Counted from the stretch's first letter, positions 1 to 8,913 are shown. The stretch is DNA of 57,998 nt from Alkalihalobacillus trypoxylicola (GCF_001590785.1 NZ_LTAO01000011.1:1-57998), one strand, 5' to 3'. Numbers and translations are program-made. Notes: generated by a model not told the origin, from the sequence alone.

Positions 1-98
1 CAAGCGGGAGACCTATTCAGTGGGCCTTTAAGGCCGAGGCCGGTAAGAGAGGCTTCTAGCCGCAGAGCAAACCACCCGTTACCACGGGTGGTTTTGAT
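1..98 (+). mobile_element. Possible right end / guide-RNA tail of an IS200/IS605-type element (partial)
   Basis: The first ~100 bases hold stacked hairpins (GGCCTTTAAGGCC near 24-36; GAGGCC/GGCTTC near 36-56) and end with ACCACCCGT/ACGGGTGGT (about 71-93) followed by TTTTGAT. This layout resembles the 3' end of TnpB-associated (omega) RNAs and the right ends of IS200/IS605 elements in Bacillaceae. The terminal hairpin could instead simply be the terminator of the upstream gene, which is hbs in B. subtilis. No transposase is visible because the window starts here. Confidence 0.35.
71..98 (+). terminator. Rho-independent terminator-like hairpin
   Basis: ACCACCCGT pairs with ACGGGTGGT around a short loop, followed by TTTTGATTTT. 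It would end transcription entering from the left, separating folE from upstream genes. Confidence 0.6.
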
Positions 99-161
99 TT
101 TGGATGTAAAAGAAATTCATTGGGAAAGCATATACAACAGAAAGAAAAACGGAGTTCCTCT

Positions 162-191
162 TTGCTTTCTTTTCAAACAATGTGCTAATAT
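162..191 (+). promoter_or_regulatory. Candidate sigma-A promoter for folE-mtrB
   Basis: TTGCTT (162-167), 18-bp spacer, TAATAT (186-191) preceded by TGC (extended -10). It lies about 60 bp upstream of the folE start. The match is moderate. Confidence 0.4.
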
Positions 192-251
192 TTAGGTATG
201 GTTTCTTAATTTAAAAGAAGCATTGATCATGGAAAATTGGAGGCAGAAAAG

Positions 252-818
252 TTGCAATCAGTCGATTATAAAAAAATACAAGAAGCTGTCACAATGATTT
301 TGGAAGCAATCGGAGAAGATCCAACACGTGAAGGCTTAGAGGATACACCTAAAAGAGTAGCAAAAATGTATGCAGAGGTATTTCAAGGCTTAAATGAAGA
401 CCCGAAAGAGCACTTTAAAACCATTTTTGGTGAAGACCATGAAGAGCTCGTACTAGTAAAAGATATTCCTTTCTTTTCAATGTGTGAACATCATCTAGTA
501 CCTTTCTTTGGACATGCACACATCGGGTACATACCAAGAGGTGGAAAGGTTACTGGTCTAAGTAAATTAGCAAGAGCAGTTGAGGCTGTTGCTAGAAGAC
601 CACAATTACAAGAAAGAATTACAGCGACGATTGCCGATTCTATGATAGAATCGTTAGACCCTCATGGAGTGATTGTCGTAATCGAAGCCGAGCATATGTG
701 TATGACAATGAGAGGTGTCAAAAAGCCAGGAGCCAAAACGGTTACATCTGCTGTAAGAGGTGTTTATGCGGAAGATGCTCAACTTCGTGCAGAAGTAATA
801 AGTCATATAAAAGGCTGA
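252..818 (+). CDS. folE: GTP cyclohydrolase I (FolE/MtrA)
   Basis: Converts GTP to 7,8-dihydroneopterin triphosphate, the first step of folate synthesis. The product is about 188 aa, the family length, and is nearly collinear with B. subtilis Mtr[11 protein letters not shown] carries the zinc/catalytic Cys-His-His, [19 protein letters not shown] forms the core, and [19 protein letters not shown] is the second zinc/substrate motif. I chose TTG at 252 because GGAGG at 239-243 sits 8 nt upstream; an in-frame TTG at 237 would overlap that ribosome site. It is followed after 23 nt by mtrB, the same pairing as the B. subtilis mtrAB operon. Confidence 0.96.
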   Translation: MQSVDYKKIQEAVTMILEAIGEDPTREGLEDTPKRVAKMYAEVFQGLNEDPKEHFKTIFGEDHEELVLVKDIPFFSMCEHHLVPFFGHAHIGYIPRGGKVTGLSKLARAVEAVARRPQLQERITATIADSMIESLDPHGVIVVIEAEHMCMTMRGVKKPGAKTVTSAVRGVYAEDAQLRAEVISHIKG

Positions 819-841
819 GCTTAGTAAAGGAGAGCATAGAT

Positions 842-1060
842 ATGAGTAATCAAAGTGAAAGTATTGTCATAAAAGCAAAAGAAAATGGAGTAAGTGTTTA
901 TGGTTTGACAAGAGGTACGGATACTAGACTTCATCATTCTGAAAAGCTTGACAAAGGAGAAGTGATGATTGCTCAATTTACTGAGCATACTTCAGCTATT
1001 AAAATCCGTGGAAAAGCAACGATTCAAACAAGTCATGGAACAATAGATACAGAAGACTAA
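842..1060 (+). CDS. mtrB: Tryptophan RNA-binding attenuation protein TRAP
   Basis: The 72-aa TRAP subunit forms an 11-mer ring that binds eleven GAG/UAG triplets in trp leader RNA when loaded with tryptophan. The signature stretches [20 protein letters not shown] and [16 protein letters not shown] are intact, including the Lys-Lys-Arg RNA-contact residues and the Thr/Gly residues of the tryptophan pocket. The ATG at 842 follows AAAGGAGAG; the frame stays open upstream to 698, but that part lies inside folE and is not coding. Its target, the trpE leader at 10433-10491, lies in the same window. The gene is followed by a terminator. Confidence 0.97.
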   Translation: MSNQSESIVIKAKENGVSVYGLTRGTDTRLHHSEKLDKGEVMIAQFTEHTSAIKIRGKATIQTSHGTIDTED

Positions 1061-1100
1061 TAAAGAAAATAAAAGTATGATACAAATACCTAACATGAAA

Positions 1101-1122
1101 AAGCAGGAATTCCTGCTTTTTT
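1101..1122 (+). terminator. Terminator after mtrB
   Basis: AAGCAGGAATTCCTGCTT is a perfect palindrome followed by TTTT. It ends the folE-mtrB unit. Confidence 0.8.
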
Positions 1123-1166
1123 ATGTTGGACATAGTTGAATTCACGCAGAGCACTACCTTTTTTTA

Positions 1167-1196
1167 TTAGTCCGGTTTCTAAAACTATGCTATAAT
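1167..1196 (+). promoter_or_regulatory. Extended -10 promoter for hepS
   Basis: TATAAT at 1191-1196 preceded by TGC gives a consensus extended -10. The -35 region (TTAGTC near 1167) is poor. It lies 80 bp upstream of hepS, after the mtrB terminator. Confidence 0.55.
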
Positions 1197-1276
1197 AGTA
1201 TGCGGTTTAAAAAAAACAGCTTCGTTCAAAATCGACAAAAAACAGCATGGTTGGATTTAAATTTGGGGGACTATTT

Positions 1277-2071
1277 ATGGTTAATATGAAACAGGTAAAT
1301 GAGAACATATATGAGATTAAGCAAAGCTTTCTCGACTTCACAAAACATCCATACTTAAATCAATACATAAAAACGCCTCAAATGGATGAGGATAAACTTT
1401 CTTTGTTATTTGCGATGCTCTCTCAACATTTTTCCGTGAAAAAAGCAAAGCTTGTAACTCTATCAGCACTATTATTGCAAGCTGCTTTAGATATTCATGA
1501 AAAAGTCTCCCTTCATAAAATTCAATCTGATACCGTGAAAAAAGAAAGACAACTTACGGTGCTAGCGGGTGATTATTATAGTAGCTTATATTATAATCTC
1601 TTAGCAAAAGAAAAATGCATTCCTATGATTCAAATATTTAGTCGTTCTATTCAAGAAATCAATGAAAGTAAAATGAATATTTATGAAAAAGGCTCGCTAT
1701 ACAACGGAAATATAGAAGAGTTTGAAAAAGAAGTATCCGCTATTGAATCTAAATTATTACAAAATATAGCTGGATATTTTTCAGAAATTAAATGGATTTC
1801 TGTTGTCGATGAATTTTTCTTTCTAAAAAGACTATTAGCAGAAAATGAGGACCGAAAAAAAGGGCTAAAGCGTCCTCTAATGAAGGCGTATATAGATGCA
1901 TATGGGAATAAAGAAATTGAAACCATTATTGAGTCAAAGGTCGAAAACTTGAAAGCGTCTTTAATAAAAAAAGGACAAGAACTATCGAGCTTTGATGGAC
2001 TATTTGCAGAATGTTTGGAACGGCTTGATACAACGACCTTATATCATAATAAAGTGGCAGAAGAAGGGTGA
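1277..2071 (+). CDS. hepS: Heptaprenyl diphosphate synthase component I (HepS)
   Basis: Small subunit of the heterodimeric heptaprenyl diphosphate synthase that makes the menaquinone side chain; HepT is the catalytic partner. About 264 aa, predominantly helical. It shows the family features of an [11 protein letters not shown] stretch, an AALDIHEKV segment and [15 protein letters not shown], the degenerate counterpart of an aspartate-rich region in a subunit without catalytic DDxxD motifs. Start ATG 1277 follows GGGGGAC; an in-frame ATG at 1247 lacks a ribosome site. The frame runs into menG with only a 5-nt gap. HepS is the fast-evolving subunit, so identification rests partly on position between mtrB and menG. 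Confidence 0.88.
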   Translation: MVNMKQVNENIYEIKQSFLDFTKHPYLNQYIKTPQMDEDKLSLLFAMLSQHFSVKKAKLVTLSALLLQAALDIHEKVSLHKIQSDTVKKERQLTVLAGDYYSSLYYNLLAKEKCIPMIQIFSRSIQEINESKMNIYEKGSLYNGNIEEFEKEVSAIESKLLQNIAGYFSEIKWISVVDEFFFLKRLLAENEDRKKGLKRPLMKAYIDAYGNKEIETIIESKVENLKASLIKKGQELSSFDGLFAECLERLDTTTLYHNKVAEEG

Positions 2072-2076
2072 ATTCT

Positions 2077-2811
2077 ATGACACAGTCAAAAGAAGAAAGA
2101 GTTCATCAAGTCTTTCAATCAATCTACGAGAGATATGATACGATGAATTCTGTTATTAGTTTTCAAAGACATAAATCATGGCGCAAAGCGACAATGCGCC
2201 GTATGAATGTGAAAAAAGGGCAATCAGCTCTAGATGTTTGCTGTGGTACAGCTGATTGGACGATTGCTTTAGCTGAAGAGGTTGGAGTGAGTGGGAAAGT
2301 GGAAGGCTTAGACTTTAGTGAGAATATGCTAAAGGTCGGTCAAAATAAAGTAGAAGAAAAACAATTATCACAAGTTAATCTAGTTTGTGGGAACGCGATG
2401 GAACTTCCTTATGAAGATCAACAATTTGATTATGTAACGATTGGTTTCGGCTTAAGGAATGTACCTGATTATAAACAAGTATTAAGTGAAATGTATCGCG
2501 TTGTAAAGCCTGGTGGTATGGTCGTATGTCTAGAAACATCACAACCGACTATTCCTGTATTCAAACAGCTCTACTTTTTTTATTTCCGAAATATCATGCC
2601 TTTATTTGGAAAGTTATTGGCTAAAAGCTATAAAGAGTACTCTTGGTTAAATGAGTCGACGCAAACCTTTCCCGGTAGAGATGAGCTCAAGCGCTTATTT
2701 GAAGAAGTTGGTTTTTCACCAGTAGAAGTACAATCTTTTACCGGAGGAGTAGCAGCTATGCACCTTGGTTATAAGCCGGATGAAGTAGAAAAGAATGGGG
2801 AATCAATGTGA
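2077..2811 (+). CDS. menG: Demethylmenaquinone methyltransferase (MenG/UbiE)
   Basis: SAM-dependent C-methyltransferase catalysing the last step of menaquinone synthesis. About 244 aa. The SAM site is [17 protein letters not shown] (motif I), followed by GLDFSENML (acidic motif II), [11 protein letters not shown] and [14 protein letters not shown] (motif IV), all typical of UbiE/MenG. The ATG at 2077 lies just downstream of the hepS stop and uses the AAGAAGGG site at the hepS end. Its stop overlaps the GTG of the prenyltransferase gene by 4 nt, so the genes are translationally coupled. In B. subtilis hepT follows directly; here two futalosine-pathway genes intervene. Confidence 0.95.
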   Translation: MTQSKEERVHQVFQSIYERYDTMNSVISFQRHKSWRKATMRRMNVKKGQSALDVCCGTADWTIALAEEVGVSGKVEGLDFSENMLKVGQNKVEEKQLSQVNLVCGNAMELPYEDQQFDYVTIGFGLRNVPDYKQVLSEMYRVVKPGGMVVCLETSQPTIPVFKQLYFFYFRNIMPLFGKLLAKSYKEYSWLNESTQTFPGRDELKRLFEEVGFSPVEVQSFTGGVAAMHLGYKPDEVEKNGESM

Positions 2812-3674
2812 TTAAAAAAGTTAAAATCATCTTAGAAATGATCAAATTTGAACACACTTTATTTGCTTTACCCTTTGCTTTTTTTGGGGCCGTTTTGGGG
2901 AGTGCAATCATTCAAGGATCTTTGCCTTCTATATCCCAATGGATATGGATTACACTAGCTATGGTTGGAGCAAGAAGTGCAGCAATGGGATTAAACCGAG
3001 TAATAGACGCTAAAATAGATGCGAGGAATCCAAGAACCGAAAGTAGGGCCATTCCTGCTGGTTTAATATCAAAGCTTGAGGTTATGATTTTTATTATCAT
3101 CTCATTTATTATCTTATTTGTTTCAGCCTTTCAATTAAATATGCTTGCCGTGTATCTTTTACCAATTGCCGTCTTCTTTTTAGTTATTTATTCATATACG
3201 AAACGATTTACATGGGCATGTCATATTATACTAGGCTTTACAATTGCGATTGCACCCCTAGGTGGCTGGGTTGGGGCAACAGGGACATTAACGCTTGCTG
3301 CATTTATATTATTTATCGCCGTTTCAATGTGGACAGCTGGATTTGATGTTATTTATGCTACACAAGATTTAGATTACGATAAAGAGTACAAAGTTTACTC
3401 CATTCCAAGTCGTTTTGGATTAGTTAAGGCATTAAGGATAGCAAAGGGACTTCACATTATTAGCTTCTTAGCCTTTTTATCCCTTTACTTTTTTACTCCT
3501 TTGAGTTGGTTATATTTAATAGGGGTATTAATAGCGGGTGCTATTATGGTATATGAGCATTCTATTATCTCTGCTAAAGATATGTCTAGATTGAATGTTG
3601 CCTTCTTCACCATGAATGGAATATTAAGTGTACAACTGTTTTTATTTGCCATTGGAGATGTTTTATTTCTTTAA
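2808..3674 (+). CDS. mqnP: UbiA-family prenyltransferase, probable MqnP
   Basis: Integral membrane aromatic prenyltransferase of about 288 aa with eight or nine hydrophobic segments. Both Mg-diphosphate motifs are present: [15 protein letters not shown] (NRxxDxxxD, near residues 63-77) and [12 protein letters not shown] (YxxQDxxxD, near 184-195). UbiA proteins of this kind next to mqnA are assigned as MqnP, which attaches the heptaprenyl chain to a 1,4-naphthoquinone-6-carboxylate intermediate before MenG methylation. GTG at 2808 overlaps the menG stop. The alternative, a 4-hydroxybenzoate prenyltransferase, is unlikely in a menaquinone-only Firmicute. Context decides the call. Confidence 0.82.
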   Translation: MIKKVKIILEMIKFEHTLFALPFAFFGAVLGSAIIQGSLPSISQWIWITLAMVGARSAAMGLNRVIDAKIDARNPRTESRAIPAGLISKLEVMIFIIISFIILFVSAFQLNMLAVYLLPIAVFFLVIYSYTKRFTWACHIILGFTIAIAPLGGWVGATGTLTLAAFILFIAVSMWTAGFDVIYATQDLDYDKEYKVYSIPSRFGLVKALRIAKGLHIISFLAFLSLYFFTPLSWLYLIGVLIAGAIMVYEHSIISAKDMSRLNVAFFTMNGILSVQLFLFAIGDVLFL

Positions 3675-3687
3675 TCGTAAAAAAAGC

Positions 3688-3930
3688 TTCAATTGAATCA
3701 ATTTCATCATGCATATCTTATAATGAAAACCGGACGATTAGGGGTTTGATTTTCACTTTAGGTAGATGCTTTCCCAAGGGCTTGTCTTCAGCTAACTCTG
3801 ACTACCGCAGATCTTCGTCAGAGTGGATCTTCAGACTGCGCTGCTCCTTTGGGAGTCCCTACCTACCGTTACAATCAACAAGTAATTTTTCAAACATTTA
3901 AGACATTTTTATAATGAATGTTTGGTTTTA
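3688..3930 (+). repeat. Structured dispersed repeat, copy A (first of a tandem pair)
   Basis: About 243 bp, repeated immediately downstream (copy B) and inverted at 55996-56262 (copy C). The core folds into nested helices: TTGATT/AATCAA outermost, AGGTAG/CTACCT, TCCCAA/TTGGGA, and an inner ACTCTGAC/GTCAGAGT hairpin. The unit boundary resembles TTCACTTAAACCCATTTCAT. It is non-coding. It fills the gap between mqnP and mqnA together with copy B. Confidence 0.85.
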
Positions 3931-4190
3931 TTCACTTAAACCCATTTCATCCTTCATATCTTATAATGAAAACCGGACGATTAGGGGTTTGATTTTCACT
4001 TTAGGTAGATGCTTTCCCAAGGGCTTGTCTTCAGCTAACTCTGACTACGCAAATACGCAAATCTTCGTCAGAGTGGATCTTCAGACTGCGCTGCTCCTTT
4101 GGGAGTCACTACCTACCGTTTCAATCAAGGAGTTAAGTCGCAAACGTTTAAATCATATTTTATAAGAAACGTTCGGTTTTATTCGTTTAT
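3931..4190 (+). repeat. Structured dispersed repeat, copy B (tandem with copy A)
   Basis: Same element and orientation as copy A, offset by 243 bp; most of the core is identical. The difference is an extra GCAAATAC-like duplication in the loop of the inner ACTCTGAC/GTCAGAGT hairpin. The 83-codon open frame at 3914-4165 is a by-product of the repeat, not a gene. It ends 45 bp before mqnA, so it lies in any mqnP-mqnA transcript. Confidence 0.85.
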
Positions 4191-4234
4191 AGAGCCATTA
4201 TGAAATTCACTCAATTAGAAAGAAGGTAAAGAAA

Positions 4235-5089
4235 ATGACTGTTCGCATAGGTGAGATTTCTTATACGAATATATCGCCGCTTTTTCACTATCTAAATAAA
4301 CAAACCTTAAATCAAGATGGTTTTTCTTTTATTCCACAAGTTCCTGCCCAATTAAACGCTGCAATGGCAGCTGGAACAATAGATATTGGTGGGATATCAA
4401 GCTTTGCTTATGGCGAAAATCAACATCATTATACATTGCTACCTAATTTATCTGTATCTTCATATGGAGATGTGCGATCCTTATTTTTATTTTCAAAAGT
4501 ACCTATTGAACAATTACATAAAAAATCAATCGCTTTAACATCTAGTTCTGCGACCACTGTACATCTTTTAAAAATCATACTCAAACGATTCTACGAATTA
4601 GATGTCTCATATGAAATAATGGAGCCTAACTATGAGCGTATGTTAAATAAAAATGATGCTTGCTTGTTAATTGGCGATGATGCGATTATGTCTAGCTGGA
4701 ACAAACAAGAAGATATTTATCAATATGATTTAGGTCAGCTTTGGTATAAATTTACTTCTTTACCCATGACATTTGCCGTTATAGCGGTACGAAATGAAAC
4801 GATTGAACATCAACAAAGTAAGATTGAACAATTATATGAAGAAATGCTAATAAGTAAACAGCAATCGTTTCAAGATGGTTTTAAACCAATGATTAATCAA
4901 ATAAAGCAAGATTACAGTGGAAGTCAGGCTTTTTGGGAAAAATACTTTCACGGTTTGACATACGATTTCTCGGAACAGGAACAAAAGGGTCTTCTACATT
5001 ATTTTGATTTATGTTATGAATTAGGTTATTTACATCAGCCGGTTCATCAATTGAATATGATGGAAAATGTAACAGGAAAGACAAACTGA
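4235..5089 (+). CDS. mqnA: Chorismate dehydratase MqnA (futalosine pathway)
   Basis: Dehydrates chorismate to 3-[(1-carboxyvinyl)oxy]benzoate, the entry step of the futalosine route to menaquinone. About 284 aa with a periplasmic-binding-protein-like fold. Visible family features: RIGEISYTNISPLFHYL at the N-terminus, PAQLNAAMAAGTIDIGGISS, the LTSSSATTVHLLKIIL ligand loop and CLLIGDDA. ATG 4235 follows AGAAGG. Neighbours hepT and mqnP support the pathway. The related MqnD also uses this fold, but the SSSATTV loop and chorismate-side context favour MqnA. The other futalosine genes (mqnE, mqnC, mqnD) are not in this window. Confidence 0.9.
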   Translation: MTVRIGEISYTNISPLFHYLNKQTLNQDGFSFIPQVPAQLNAAMAAGTIDIGGISSFAYGENQHHYTLLPNLSVSSYGDVRSLFLFSKVPIEQLHKKSIALTSSSATTVHLLKIILKRFYELDVSYEIMEPNYERMLNKNDACLLIGDDAIMSSWNKQEDIYQYDLGQLWYKFTSLPMTFAVIAVRNETIEHQQSKIEQLYEEMLISKQQSFQDGFKPMINQIKQDYSGSQAFWEKYFHGLTYDFSEQEQKGLLHYFDLCYELGYLHQPVHQLNMMENVTGKTN

Positions 5090-5107
5090 CTAAGCAAGGT
5101 GATGCAA

Positions 5108-6079
5108 ATGAACTTAGCTGATATTTATTTAAATTTTGTAGAGGATATTCAATTTATTGAAAAAGAGCTAGAAGAAAGAGTTCAGGCGACGAATCCGGTA
5201 TTGAATAAATCCTCTGTACATTTACTCAGAGCAGGAGGAAAGAGAATTCGACCTGTATTTGTTCTGCTTGCAGCAAAGTTTGGAAACTATCAAATTAATG
5301 AATTAAAGCATATTGCTGCTCCGTTAGAATTAATTCATATGGGCTCTCTTGTCCATGACGATGTGATAGATGATGCTGAATTAAGAAGAGGCATCAAAAC
5401 AGTGAAATCACAATGGGATAATCGAGTTGCCATGTATACGGGGGACTTTATTTTTGGAAATGCGGTTGAAACGACTACTTTTTTTTCAGAACCTTCTATT
5501 CATCAGGTCATTTCAAAAGCGATGGTAGAAATTTGTCTAGGGGAAATTGAGCAAATACGCGACCAATTTAACTTAGAACAAAATTTAAGGGGCTATTTAA
5601 GAAGAATTAAAAGAAAAACCGCACTACTTATCGCAATTAGCTGTCAGTTAGGTGCGATGGCGGCAAAAGTCAATCCCGATATTCAAAGGCAATTATACTG
5701 GTTTGGTTATTATGTAGGAATGTCTTTCCAAATTACTGACGATATTCTAGATTTTGTGGGGACAGAAAAAGAGCTTGGTAAACCGGCTGGTGGAGATTTA
5801 TTACAGGGAAATGTAACTTTACCTGCACTTTATGCTATACAAACGGATACACCATTAAAAAAAGAGCTTGAACAGGCTTTTTGTAACAAATATATGTCAG
5901 AACATCAGATTGGTTTTTTTATTGATAAAATTATTCAATCTGGTGGAATAGAATACTCTTTAAAATTAAGTGATCATTATTTAGAAAAAGCTTATACCTG
6001 CTTAGATTTATTACCTGATGTAGAAGCAAAAAAACATTTGATGGAGATTGCCTCTTATATAGGTCGCCGTAAATTTTAA
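5108..6079 (+). CDS. hepT: Heptaprenyl diphosphate synthase component II (HepT)
   Basis: Catalytic subunit that condenses isopentenyl diphosphate units onto farnesyl diphosphate to give the C35 chain of menaquinone-7. About 323 aa. First aspartate-rich motif HDDVIDDAELRRG, second motif QITDDILDF, with the conserved GGKRIRP (substrate phosphate contact), KTALLIA and GGDLLQGNVTLP. I chose ATG 5108, with AAGGTG 6 nt upstream; GTG 5099 and ATG 5102 overlap that site. HepS, its partner, is encoded at the head of the same cluster. Confidence 0.95.
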   Translation: MNLADIYLNFVEDIQFIEKELEERVQATNPVLNKSSVHLLRAGGKRIRPVFVLLAAKFGNYQINELKHIAAPLELIHMGSLVHDDVIDDAELRRGIKTVKSQWDNRVAMYTGDFIFGNAVETTTFFSEPSIHQVISKAMVEICLGEIEQIRDQFNLEQNLRGYLRRIKRKTALLIAISCQLGAMAAKVNPDIQRQLYWFGYYVGMSFQITDDILDFVGTEKELGKPAGGDLLQGNVTLPALYAIQTDTPLKKELEQAFCNKYMSEHQIGFFIDKIIQSGGIEYSLKLSDHYLEKAYTCLDLLPDVEAKKHLMEIASYIGRRKF

Positions 6080-6085
6080 GGATAG

Positions 6086-6106
6086 GTGAGTACATAGGTT
6101 ACTCAC
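6086..6106 (+). terminator. Hairpin after hepT
   Basis: GTGAGT pairs with ACTCAC around a 9-nt loop just after the hepT stop. The downstream run is A-rich rather than T-rich, so termination is uncertain. Confidence 0.4.
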
Positions 6107-6118
6107 TTAAAAAATAAA

Positions 6119-6147
6119 TTGAGAGCGCTTTATTTGTTTGATATACT
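6119..6147 (+). promoter_or_regulatory. Sigma-A promoter for ndk
   Basis: TTGAGA (6119-6124), 17-bp spacer, TATACT (6142-6147), 43 bp upstream of the ndk ATG. Confidence 0.7.
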
Positions 6148-6190
6148 ATATATCGATACATAGATGTTTAATGACTGGAGGAATTTTGGT

Positions 6191-6604
6191 ATGGAACGTA
6201 CATATTTGATGGTGAAGCCTGATGGAGTAAAAAGAAATGTAATCGGTGAAATTGTTACTCGCTTTGAAAAAAAAGGCTACGAGTTAGTCGGAGCAAAGTT
6301 AACTGTCATTACGAAGGAAATGGCTGAGAAGCATTATGCAGAGCATAAGGAGCGTCCTTTCTTTGGAGATTTAGTAGAATTTATTACTTCTGGACCTGTT
6401 TTTGCTATGGTTTGGCAAGGTGAGAATGTCATAAAGACAGCTCGGTTAATGATGGGAGCAACCAATCCTATCGATGCAGCTCCTGGAACGATTCGTGGAG
6501 ATTATGCAACTGTTATGGCCCAGAATATTATTCATGGCTCTGATTCTCCCGAAAGTGCTGAGCGCGAAATTGCGATCTTCTTTAAAGAAGATGAGTTAGT
6601 GTAA
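6191..6604 (+). CDS. ndk: Nucleoside diphosphate kinase
   Basis: Transfers the gamma-phosphate of ATP to nucleoside diphosphates through a phosphohistidine. [15 protein letters not shown] at the N-terminus and the active-site [16 protein letters not shown] (His near residue 117) are intact. ATG 6191 follows TGGAGGAA; the upstream ATG at 6164 lacks a site. The product is about 137 aa and stops at FFKEDELV, so it lacks the roughly ten-residue tail ending in W-I-Y seen in B. subtilis Ndk. The catalytic core is complete, so it is probably functional with altered oligomer contacts. Confidence 0.95.
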   Translation: MERTYLMVKPDGVKRNVIGEIVTRFEKKGYELVGAKLTVITKEMAEKHYAEHKERPFFGDLVEFITSGPVFAMVWQGENVIKTARLMMGATNPIDAAPGTIRGDYATVMAQNIIHGSDSPESAEREIAIFFKEDELV

Positions 6605-6648
6605 TTTTTCGTAGGTTTATAACCTGATGAAATAGTAGAAACGGATTT

Positions 6649-6687
6649 AACCTCTTTTTTTCTCCTAGGAAAAGAAGAGGTTTTTCA
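6649..6687 (+). terminator. Terminator after ndk
   Basis: AACCTCTT pairs with AAGAGGTT across a short AT-rich loop, followed by TTTTT. Confidence 0.8.
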
Positions 6688-6776
6688 TATATTTGGCTAT
6701 TCTTATAAGAAAGTTACTGGTATTCATGACTAGGAAGCATTATGATAATGAGTAGTACAAACTTGAGGAGAGTCAT

Positions 6777-7559
6777 ATGGAACAAGATTACGAGCAATTT
6801 ATTCAGAACATTTATAAAGCTACTAATATTGATTTACATCAATATAAAGAGACTCAGATGAAAAGAAGATTAACTACTCTAAAAAGTAAGCATGGATTTT
6901 CGACTTTTGCAGATTTTTTTATAGCGATGAAGCAGAAACCAGGATTATTAGATGAATTTTTAGACCGGATGACGATTAACGTTTCAGAATTTTATCGAAA
7001 TCCCTCACGTTGGGAAATTTTAAAATCTACTATCCTTCCTGAAATACTAAAAACAAGTAATAAAAATTCCTTAAAAGTCTGGAGTGCAGCGTGCTCATCA
7101 GGTGAAGAGCCTTATACGATTGCCATGCTCCTATCAGAATTTTTACCATTAAAAGAAAATATGATATTAGCTACCGATCTTGATCAAAATATTATAGAGC
7201 AGGCAAAGAGAGGTTTTTATTTAGAAAAAGCCGTTCAAAATGTTCCTAACATACATTTAGACCGCTACTTTCAAAAAAAGGATTTAGGCTATCAATTAAA
7301 CCAATCATTAATGAAAAGCGTTACTTTTAAAAAACAGAATTTATTAGCTGATCCTTTCGATAGTCACTTTGATTTGATTGTCTGTCGAAATGTTATGATT
7401 TATTTTACAGAGGAAGCAAAGCACCAGCTCTACTTAAAGTTTAGCAAGGCATTGAAGCCAGGAGGAATTCTTTTCGTAGGGAGCACCGAACAAATCTTTC
7501 ATAGCAAAAAATATAATTTAGAAGCAGAGGAAACTTTTTTCTATAAAAAAATAATCTAA
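6777..7559 (+). CDS. cheR: Chemotaxis protein methyltransferase CheR
   Basis: Cytoplasmic SAM-dependent methyltransferase that methylates glutamates of chemoreceptors during adaptation. About 260 aa. An N-terminal helical CheR domain (INVSEFYRNPSRWEIL) precedes the SAM domain with VWSAACSSGEEPYTIAMLL (motif I), ILATDLDQNII and DLIVCRNVMIYFT. ATG 6777 follows TTGAGGAGAG. It is expressed separately between ndk and the aro genes, as in B. subtilis. No other chemotaxis gene is in the window. Confidence 0.95.
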   Translation: MEQDYEQFIQNIYKATNIDLHQYKETQMKRRLTTLKSKHGFSTFADFFIAMKQKPGLLDEFLDRMTINVSEFYRNPSRWEILKSTILPEILKTSNKNSLKVWSAACSSGEEPYTIAMLLSEFLPLKENMILATDLDQNIIEQAKRGFYLEKAVQNVPNIHLDRYFQKKDLGYQLNQSLMKSVTFKKQNLLADPFDSHFDLIVCRNVMIYFTEEAKHQLYLKFSKALKPGGILFVGSTEQIFHSKKYNLEAEETFFYKKII

Positions 7560-7683
7560 ATTGATAGAAGTATTATCAGAAAAAAGAGAAAATGATTTAG
7601 ATGAAAACAGTTATTTTTGATAAAATGGCTAAATAATTTAGAACGAAACCGTAAAAGAGCAATACAAAATGACAAAAACATGT

Positions 7684-7689
7684 TATAAT
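7684..7689 (+). promoter_or_regulatory. Possible -10 box for the aro-trp supraoperon
   Basis: TATAAT at 7684-7689, 52 bp before aroC. No convincing -35 hexamer at 16-18 bp is visible, so the assignment is tentative. Confidence 0.35.
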
Positions 7690-7740
7690 TTAACGCATAA
7701 AAGTGATAAAGAGATTTGAATGTAGTGGAGGCGAAATACA

Positions 7741-8913
7741 ATGAGATATTTAACAGCTGGAGAATCACACGGACCACAGCTTACGACGATTATCGAAGGA
7801 ATTCCTGCACAATTAGAATTATTAGCTGAAGATGTAAATACGGAACTGAAAAGACGTCAAGGAGGCTATGGTCGCGGAAGAAGAATGCAAATTGAAAAAG
7901 ACCAAGTCCAAATTACAAGTGGTGTTCGACATGGAAAAACAACGGGTGCGCCTATTGCCTTAGTCGTTGAAAATAAAGATTGGACACATTGGACAAAAGT
8001 AATGGGAGCGGAGCCTTTGCCTGAAGGTGCCGAAAAAGAGGTTAAAAGAAAGATTTCTAGACCTAGACCAGGTCATGCTGATTTAAATGGAGCCATTAAA
8101 TATGGACACCGTGATATGAGAAATGTTCTAGAACGCTCTTCTGCTCGTGAGACGACCGTTAGAGTAGCCGCAGGGGCAGTAGCGAAAAAAATATTATCCA
8201 CTTTTGGAATGAAGGTTGGAGGTCATGTTTTAGAGATTGGTGGTGTGAAGGCACAACATACCCAATATCAATCCATTGAGGATTTGCAGGAGCGTTCAGA
8301 GGCTTCGCCTGTTCGTTGCTTGGATGAAGAAGCATCGACAGCCATGATGAATAAAATTGATGAAGCAAAACAAGCTGGTGACTCTATTGGCGGAATCGTT
8401 GAAGTGGTAGTGACGGGTGCTCCGATTGGGTTGGGTAGTCATGTTCAATATGACCGAAAATTAGATGCTAAGCTTGCAGCGGCAATTATGAGTATTAATG
8501 CATTTAAAGGTGTTGAGATTGGAATTGGATTCGAAGCCGCTAGCAAACCTGGTAGTGAGGTTCATGATGAAATTACATGGAATGAAGAAAAGGGCTATTC
8601 TCGAAAAACCAATCATCTCGGTGGGTTTGAAGGCGGTATGACCAATGGAATGCCGATCGTTGTTCGTGGTGTGATGAAGCCTATACCAACCTTATATAAG
8701 CCATTACAAAGTATTGATATTGAATCGAAGGAGCCATTTGCAGCAAGCATCGAACGCTCAGATAGCTGTGCAGTTCCAGCGGCATCTGTTGTAGCAGAAG
8801 CAGTCGTCGCTTGGGAAGTGGCAAAAGCATTATTAGAAACCTTTGGTTCTGATCAAGTTGATGTAATCAAAGATAATATTGAAAAGCACAACGATGCTGC
8901 GAGGAAATTCTAA
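7741..8913 (+). CDS. aroC: Chorismate synthase (AroC; AroF in B. subtilis)
   Basis: Makes chorismate from 5-enolpyruvylshikimate-3-phosphate using reduced FMN. 390 aa, the family length. Signatures: [63 protein letters not shown] (basic active-site residues) and [13 protein letters not shown] near the C-terminus. ATG 7741 follows GTGGAGGCG. It is the first gene of the aromatic supraoperon; its stop codon overlaps the aroB start by one base. The product, chorismate, feeds trpE, aroH and, in this strain, probably mqnA. Confidence 0.97.
   Translation: MRYLTAGESHGPQLTTIIEGIPAQLELLAEDVNTELKRRQGGYGRGRRMQIEKDQVQITSGVRHGKTTGAPIALVVENKDWTHWTKVMGAEPLPEGAEKEVKRKISRPRPGHADLNGAIKYGHRDMRNVLERSSARETTVRVAAGAVAKKILSTFGMKVGGHVLEIGGVKAQHTQYQSIEDLQERSEASPVRCLDEEASTAMMNKIDEAKQAGDSIGGIVEVVVTGAPIGLGSHVQYDRKLDAKLAAAIMSINAFKGVEIGIGFEAASKPGSEVHDEITWNEEKGYSRKTNHLGGFEGGMTNGMPIVVRGVMKPIPTLYKPLQSIDIESKEPFAASIERSDSCAVPAASVVAEAVVAWEVAKALLETFGSDQVDVIKDNIEKHNDAARKF

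Noticed and set aside
698-841. N-terminal extension of mtrB
   Set aside because: It overlaps folE in another frame; TRAP proteins start at the ATG at 842, which has the ribosome site.
3914-4165. 83-codon plus-strand frame
   Set aside because: It lies wholly in repeat copy B, has no ribosome site, and its translation recurs as a broken frame in copy C.
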